Shown piece after piece: positions 59,659 to 64,000 of a DNA stretch of 64,000 nt (positions within the stretch are counted from its first letter, which is position 1; each line of letters starts with the position of its first letter). The notes below the pieces were generated by a model. That model saw only the letters and a list, made by a program, of their open reading frames with translations, was not told the origin of the DNA and searched no databases. This stretch comes from Mitsuokella sp. oral taxon 131 str. W9106 (GTDB lineage: Bacteria > Bacillota > Negativicutes > Selenomonadales > Selenomonadaceae), in contig NZ_KI273056.1 of assembly GCF_000469545.1 (NCBI RefSeq), forward strand, positions 60,749-124,748. The letters run 5' to 3'. The position numbers and the translations under genes are program-made.

Positions 59659-60519
59659 CTATCCCTTATCCGACGCCTCACTGTACACGTCCTTCAGCAG
59701 CGTCTCCTTGCGCAGGCTCTGGCACGCGCAGGGGCGCACGCTTGCATCGGCCTTGCGGATCGTGTCCAATAGGATGGCGGCGAGCATGGGGGCATCGTCG
59801 TAGAAAATGTCTTCAAGTACCTCGTGCGACCACGGGCGTATCCCCTCGCCGTAGTTGACGGTGAAGTAGAGCCCCGCATAGCACGCGCCGATCTCACGCG
59901 CGAGATAGACCTCAGGGCATATACTCTGCCCGACGATGTCAGCGTGCCCGTTCAGCATGGCGATTTCGGCGGGGCTTTCAAAGTGGCGGCCGTCCGTGCA
60001 GGCATACGTGCCGCGGTCAAAGATGCGCCCCGTAAAATGCTTCCTTGCCGAATCGAGCAGCAGGCGGCGTAGGTCGGGGCAGAGCGCATCGCGCATGACG
60101 AGCAAATAACGGCCGTCGAGCATGACATCCTTGCGCACGGTGAGGTCGAGGTAGTCGTCGGGCACGACGAGGTCGCGCACACCTAAGAGTCGGTTCACGG
60201 TGCCGACGCCGCCTTCTGCGAGCACGCAGGAGACGCCCGCCTCGCGAAACACCCAAAAGACCTGCCGCGAGGCGTCCGCACGCGTCACGCCCGAGCGCCA
60301 GCCATGCATGCGGCAGGCGAGCACGCGTCTTTCCCCCACGCGAAAGAGCCGCAGGACGGGGCTTATCCCGTACGGCGTTTCAAAGCGAAGCTCCTCCTCC
60401 AAAATTTCGACGTCCGCATCCTGCACGTGGCGCGGGAAATCGCTTGAAAGCGTCCCGGAGCCGCCGACCATGCCGAAGGCGGCCTTGGGAATCCGTTCTT
60501 GACGCAGCGTGGTTGCCAT
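59659..60519 (-). CDS. MTAP/PNP-family nucleoside phosphorylase in menaquinone operon
   Basis: 286 aa, family 2 nucleoside phosphorylase fold: GMVGGSGTLSSD (phosphate loop), EGGVGTVNRLLG, GTYACTDGRHFESPAEI (base pocket) and PEVYLAREIGACYAGLYFTVNYGEGI. The usual RHG-R block is altered (MHGWRSGVTRADASRQ). It might cleave methylthioadenosine. Placed between mqnC and maf in the futalosine operon, it could instead release adenine from aminofutalosine, the step otherwise done by MTAN/MqnB. The start has AAGGAGG upstream, 12 bp after mqnC. Confidence 0.82.
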   Translation of the reverse strand: MATTLRQERIPKAAFGMVGGSGTLSSDFPRHVQDADVEILEEELRFETPYGISPVLRLFRVGERRVLACRMHGWRSGVTRADASRQVFWVFREAGVSCVLAEGGVGTVNRLLGVRDLVVPDDYLDLTVRKDVMLDGRYLLVMRDALCPDLRRLLLDSARKHFTGRIFDRGTYACTDGRHFESPAEIAMLNGHADIVGQSICPEVYLAREIGACYAGLYFTVNYGEGIRPWSHEVLEDIFYDDAPMLAAILLDTIRKADASVRPCACQSLRKETLLKDVYSEASDKG

Positions 60520-60531
60520 ATCGAATCCTCC

Positions 60532-61581
60532 TTATTCACGTTCACGGCGTTTTCCGTCAAAGCGCTTGATGACGCGGTACTCCGTATCGCGCTGCGCGGG
60601 GCGTCTGCCCGCGCCCTCGATCAGCCGCACCATCTTCTCCGTGCTCATCGCGTAACGCGTGCCGGCGGCGCGCACGACGTTTTCCTCCAGCATGATGCTG
60701 CCCGCGTCATCGGCACCAAAGCCCAACGTGAGCTGTCCGATCCGCTCGCCCTGCGTCACCCACGAGCCTTGGATGTGCGCGATGTTGTCGAGGTACAGGC
60801 GCGTCATCGCAAGCGTGCGCATGTAGTCCCAGCTGCTCGCCTTCTCGCCGCCGAGCTCCGTATGGTGCGGCTGGTATGTCCACGTGATGAATGCGCGGAA
60901 TCCGCCCGTCTCGTCCTGCAGGCGGCGAATGCGCTCCATGTGGTGCACGCGCTGCGCCATCGTCTCGCCGAGCCCGATGACCATCGTCGCCGTGCTCTCC
61001 ATGCCGATCTTATGCGCCGCCCGCATGACGGCGAGCCAGTCCTCCGTCAGGATCTTCTTCGGACTCACGCGGCGCCGCACCGCATCGTCCAGAATCTCCG
61101 CGCCGCCGCCTGGAAGGCTATCGAGTCCCGCTGCCTGCAGGCGCTTCAGCGTGTCCTCGATGGAGATCCCCGCCCGCTCGGCGAAGTGCGCGATCTCCGT
61201 CGCCGTGAACGAATGAATGCGGATGGCGGGATACGCCGCCCGGATGCGCCGCAGCATCTCCTCGTAGTAGGAAAGCGGCAGGTCTGGGTGCAGCCCGCCC
61301 TGTATCATGACCTGCGTGCCGCCCGCCTCCGCCGTCTCGCGCACCTTGTCAAGGATCTCGTCATAGGAAAGCAGGTATGCGTCCGCGCTCTCCCTGCGGC
61401 GGAAGAATGCGCAGAACCGGCATTCGTTGCAGCAGACGTTCGTATAGTTGATATTGCGGTCGATGAGGAACGTCACCGTATCGCCGAACCGCTCGCGGCG
61501 CACGGCATCCGCCTCGCGCCCCAGCGCGATGAGATCGCCGCCCGTGAGCAGCTCCTCTGCCTCTTTGCTTTCGATTCGCAT
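60532..61581 (-). CDS. mqnC: Cyclic dehypoxanthinyl futalosine synthase MqnC
   Basis: 349 aa radical SAM enzyme of the futalosine menaquinone pathway; closes the ring of dehypoxanthine futalosine. The [4Fe-4S] motif NVCCNECRFCAF (about residue 50) and QGGLHPDLPLSYYEE, SFTATEIAHFAE, LDSLPGGGAEIL and TWTYQPHHTELGG are typical. Start ATG has TAGGAGG upstream. In operon after the two mqnE-like genes. Confidence 0.92.
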   Translation of the reverse strand: MRIESKEAEELLTGGDLIALGREADAVRRERFGDTVTFLIDRNINYTNVCCNECRFCAFFRRRESADAYLLSYDEILDKVRETAEAGGTQVMIQGGLHPDLPLSYYEEMLRRIRAAYPAIRIHSFTATEIAHFAERAGISIEDTLKRLQAAGLDSLPGGGAEILDDAVRRRVSPKKILTEDWLAVMRAAHKIGMESTATMVIGLGETMAQRVHHMERIRRLQDETGGFRAFITWTYQPHHTELGGEKASSWDYMRTLAMTRLYLDNIAHIQGSWVTQGERIGQLTLGFGADDAGSIMLEENVVRAAGTRYAMSTEKMVRLIEGAGRRPAQRDTEYRVIKRFDGKRRERE

Positions 61582-61590
61582 GGCTTCCTC

Positions 61591-62682
61591 CTACTCGCCC
61601 GCTTCGATCGGCCGATAAAATGTGTCGCGCAGGACGGGCGTATAGCCCGCCTCACAAATGATGCGGCATAGATCTTCCTGCGTGATGCCCGTCCGCGTCT
61701 TTGCGCCCGCCGCGTGAATGATTTTCTCCTCGCCGATCGTGCCGTCGAGGTCATCCGCGCCAAACCCCAAAGCGAGCTGTGCGACAGGCATCGTGAGCAT
61801 GACCCAAAACGCCTTCACGTGCGCGATGTTGTCGAGCACGAGGCGCGCGAGCGCGAGCATCTTCATGTCCTCCCACGAGCCGACGCGCGCCAAATGGTAC
61901 TTCTCGGCAAGTTTCGTATGGGCAGGATGAAACGGAAAGAGCATGAACGCTTGGAACCCGCCCGTCTCGTCCTGCAGGTCGCGAATGGCGAGCAGGTGCT
62001 CCATGCGCTCCTCTACCGTCTCGATATGCCCGTACATCATCGAGGCGTTCGTGCGAATGCCGAGCGCGTGCGCCGTGCGCATCGTTTCGAGCCACTCCGC
62101 TGCGGTCGCTTTCTTCGGACAGATGATCCTACGCACGCGATCCGAGAGGATCTCCGCGCCGCCGCCGGGCAGGCTTTGAAGCCCGGCTTCCTTTAGCTCC
62201 GTCAAGACCGTGCGGATCGGTTTCCCCGTCTGATGCGCGAAATTCACGATCTCGACGGGCGTGAACGCCTTGATGTCCACATTGGGGAGCGCTGCGCGCA
62301 CCTGCCGCACGACGTCCAAATAATACGAAAACGGCTTGTCGGGGTGCAGCGCGCTGACGATGTGGATCTCCGAAAGGTGCCTTACGGCCCTTGCCTGTCC
62401 AAGCGCCTTTGCGACATCCGCGCGCTCCATCACGAAGCCGCGCGCGTCGCCCGCCTCGACCTGAAACGCGCAGAGCGGGCAGTTCGAGCTGCAGATATTC
62501 GTGAGGTTGATGTGGCGGTTGATCGTGTAGTAGACACGCTGCCCACTCGCCTTTTCCTTCGCGCGCCGCGCGCAGGCAGCAAGGAACGTGAGGTCGTTAT
62601 CCTCGTAGAGTGCAAGCACATCCGCAAGGCACAGGCGCTCGCCCCGCTCCGCCCTACGGCGGGCCTTCTTAATGCTGTCCAT
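61591..62682 (-). CDS. mqnE: Aminofutalosine synthase MqnE (paralogue 1)
   Basis: 363 aa radical SAM enzyme that couples the adenosyl group to a chorismate-derived enol ether. [4Fe-4S] motif NICSSNCPLCAF (about residue 65), SALHPDKPFSYY, KAFTPVEIVNFA, LPGGGAEILSDRVR, MMYGHIETVEERMEH and FPFHPAHTKL. ATG 62682 has GAGGGGG 6 bases upstream and overlaps the end of the other mqnE-like gene by 14 bp. Its motifs are close to canonical MqnE, so it is the better candidate for that reaction. Confidence 0.87.
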   Translation of the reverse strand: MDSIKKARRRAERGERLCLADVLALYEDNDLTFLAACARRAKEKASGQRVYYTINRHINLTNICSSNCPLCAFQVEAGDARGFVMERADVAKALGQARAVRHLSEIHIVSALHPDKPFSYYLDVVRQVRAALPNVDIKAFTPVEIVNFAHQTGKPIRTVLTELKEAGLQSLPGGGAEILSDRVRRIICPKKATAAEWLETMRTAHALGIRTNASMMYGHIETVEERMEHLLAIRDLQDETGGFQAFMLFPFHPAHTKLAEKYHLARVGSWEDMKMLALARLVLDNIAHVKAFWVMLTMPVAQLALGFGADDLDGTIGEEKIIHAAGAKTRTGITQEDLCRIICEAGYTPVLRDTFYRPIEAGE

Positions 62683-63790
62683 GCCGCGCCCCCTCATCGA
62701 CTATGCGAAGGATATTGAAATTGCAGTCGCAGGCGGCAGGACGCCTGCCCGCCTCGCGGATGATGCGGATGATCTGATCCTCCGCGAGCGCCACAGGGCT
62801 CGCCGCGCCCGCATCGTGCAGGATGGTTTCCTTGTGCACCGTGCCGTCGATGTCATTTGCGCCAAATCCCAAGGCGACCTGTGCGACGGGAACCGTCAGC
62901 ATGACCCAGTACGCCTTGATGTTGCGGAAATTGTCGAGCATGAGACGCGAAATTGCCATCGTGCGAAGATCGTCCCACATGCTCGTCTGCTTCACCTTCT
63001 CGCCGAGCTTCGTATGCTTCGGCAGGAACGGAAAGCAGATGAACGTCTGGAAGCCGCCCGTCTCGTCCTGCAAGTCGCGCAGGCGGATAAGGTGATCGAC
63101 GCGCTCCTCCAGCGTCTCGATATGGCCGTAGAGCATGCTCGCGTTGCTCTTGATGCCGAGCCCGTGCGCCGTGCGCGCTACCAAAAGCCACTCATCCGCC
63201 GTCGCCTTTTCCGGGCAGAGCGCGCCGCGCACGCGGTCCGATAGGATCTCCGCGCCGCCGCCCGCGATTGCCTGAAGCCCGCCTCGTTCCTTTAGCTCCA
63301 TGAGCACCGCGCGCACCGAAAGCCCTGAAATCTTGGCAAAATGCGTGATTTCGACGCCCGTAAATCCCTTGATATAAAGCGTGGGAAAACGGCGGTGGAT
63401 CGCCTCAAGCCGCGAGACGTAATCCTCGAACGTCCACGTCGGATGCAGCCCCGAGACGACGTGCAGCCCCGCGAGATTCGGGTCGCGCATCGCATCCTCG
63501 ACGAGGGATATGGCATCCTGCTCCGTCATCGCGTACGCGCCCTTTGCATCCGCGTCGCGCCCGAATGCGCAGAACGCACAGTGCGACGTGCAGATATTCG
63601 TGAGATTGACGTGGCAATTCACATTGTAGTATACGATGTCGCCGCACGTTACGCGCCGCACGTGGTCCGCGAGCGCGCCGAGCCAGGCGAGATCCGTGCA
63701 GTGAAAGAGCCGCACGCCGTCTTCGCGCGTCAGGCGCTCGCCACGCAGAACCTTGTCCTCGATATCCTGATAGTCTCGTGCTGCCAGCAA
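62669..63790 (-). CDS. MqnE-like radical SAM protein (paralogue 2, TTG start)
   Basis: 373 aa. Same architecture as its neighbour: NICTSHCAFCAFG (cluster), GLHPTWTFEDYV, KGFTGVEITHFA, IAGGGAEILSDRVR, MLYGHIETLEERVDH and FPFLPKHTKLGEKV. TTG 63790 has AGGAGG 9 bases upstream; ATG 63835 has no site. First gene of the operon. The two MqnE-type proteins are clearly different in sequence, so this may be the true MqnE, or a partner enzyme with a related radical-addition reaction. Confidence 0.84.
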   Translation of the reverse strand: MLAARDYQDIEDKVLRGERLTREDGVRLFHCTDLAWLGALADHVRRVTCGDIVYYNVNCHVNLTNICTSHCAFCAFGRDADAKGAYAMTEQDAISLVEDAMRDPNLAGLHVVSGLHPTWTFEDYVSRLEAIHRRFPTLYIKGFTGVEITHFAKISGLSVRAVLMELKERGGLQAIAGGGAEILSDRVRGALCPEKATADEWLLVARTAHGLGIKSNASMLYGHIETLEERVDHLIRLRDLQDETGGFQTFICFPFLPKHTKLGEKVKQTSMWDDLRTMAISRLMLDNFRNIKAYWVMLTVPVAQVALGFGANDIDGTVHKETILHDAGAASPVALAEDQIIRIIREAGRRPAACDCNFNILRIVDEGARHGQH

Positions 63791-63868
63791 AAGACGATCG
63801 CCTCCTTTTTCAGATCCATTTGCTTGCGCAAGCATGGAAGAAATGTCCGATATGCATACGTAAATATC

Positions 63869-63874
63869 ATTATA
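63869..63874 (-). promoter_or_regulatory. Extended -10 promoter of the mqn operon
   Basis: TGG followed by TATAAT on the minus strand, about 80 bp before the TTG start of the first mqn gene. The -35 position is weak (TAGGAA). Confidence 0.5.
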
Positions 63875-63979
63875 CCATGCGAAAGCGTGTCTTCCTAGGA
63901 TAAAAATGCTTGCATTTCTTCCCAAGTGATAGGTTTACAATACATGTGTTACAAAATAATCGTGAAAGGAGGACGCACC

Positions 63980-64000
63980 TTGTGTTATGCTTTTAAGCAG
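63980..64000 (+). CDS. Start of a divergent gene, cut by the window edge (TTG start)
   Basis: AAAGGAGG (63965-63972), seven bases, then TTG at 63980 opening a frame (MCYAFKQ...) that runs off the window. Divergent from the mqn operon. Too short to identify. Confidence 0.45.

Overview
The window looks like chromosome from a diderm Firmicute of the class Negativicutes, most likely Selenomonadaceae (Selenomonas/Mitsuokella-like). The reasons are a Firmicute-like set of PTS systems, RpiR and BglG/PRD regulators and AGGAGG-type ribosome sites, found together with an outer-membrane TpsB protein, a futalosine menaquinone operon and a PTP-like phytase of the type known from Selenomonas ruminantium and Mitsuokella. 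Most of the window is GC-rich. Two stretches are clearly less so: 32.6-41.9 kb (moderately AT-richer) and 45.3-48.05 kb (strongly AT-rich). No rRNA, CRISPR array, integrase or transposase was seen.

Layout. 1-2.1 kb: start of a YtfQ/YtfR-type sugar ABC transporter on the minus strand, cut by the window edge. 2.4-4.5 kb: rubrerythrin and an M20 amidohydrolase. 4.5-8.7 kb: a FIST-GGDEF diguanylate cyclase followed by three single-pass membrane proteins of unknown function. 9.1-14.7 kb: an alpha-glucoside PTS, a GH13 glucosidase, a HAD phosphatase and an RpiR regulator. 14.9-19.2 kb: a K+ uptake operon with one trkA and two different trkH genes. 19.3-21.6 kb: a flavin-binding protein, cysK and a divergent CymR-like Rrf2 regulator with an inverted-repeat operator. 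21.9-25.5 kb: a small unknown protein, AzlCD, and a Cache-HAMP-GGDEF-PAS protein. 25.5-32.5 kb: PanF/YhdT, a secreted protein, murI with a fused mannose-family EIIC-EIID, the phytase and ComF.

32.7-41.0 kb: an eight-gene sugar operon (PRD regulator, fructose-family EIIA, class II aldolase, EIIB, EIIC, aldose epimerase, lyxose-type isomerase, xylulokinase). 41.3-41.9 kb: a transcription unit with its own promoter and terminator, no credible protein and many GNRA-loop hairpins, read here as a large structured non-coding RNA. 42-45 kb: radical SAM, pdxK and queF genes, and a divergent HAD phosphatase. 45.0-48.1 kb: a terminal-inverted-repeat element, tRNA-Ser(TGA), a truncated tRNA-Ser(GCT) and a BsuBI/PstI-type restriction-modification pair.

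48.1-64 kb: an orphan TpsB, sbcDC, a sodium-dependent transporter, the trehalose operon treP-treC, and an operon with two mqnE paralogues, mqnC, an MTAP-family phosphorylase and maf. The main points for follow-up are the ~590-nt RNA, a two-copy ~150-bp element with compensatory base changes (one copy in the leader of tRNA-Ser), the hybrid sugar operon, the mqn operon with its phosphorylase, and the fused EIIC-EIID.
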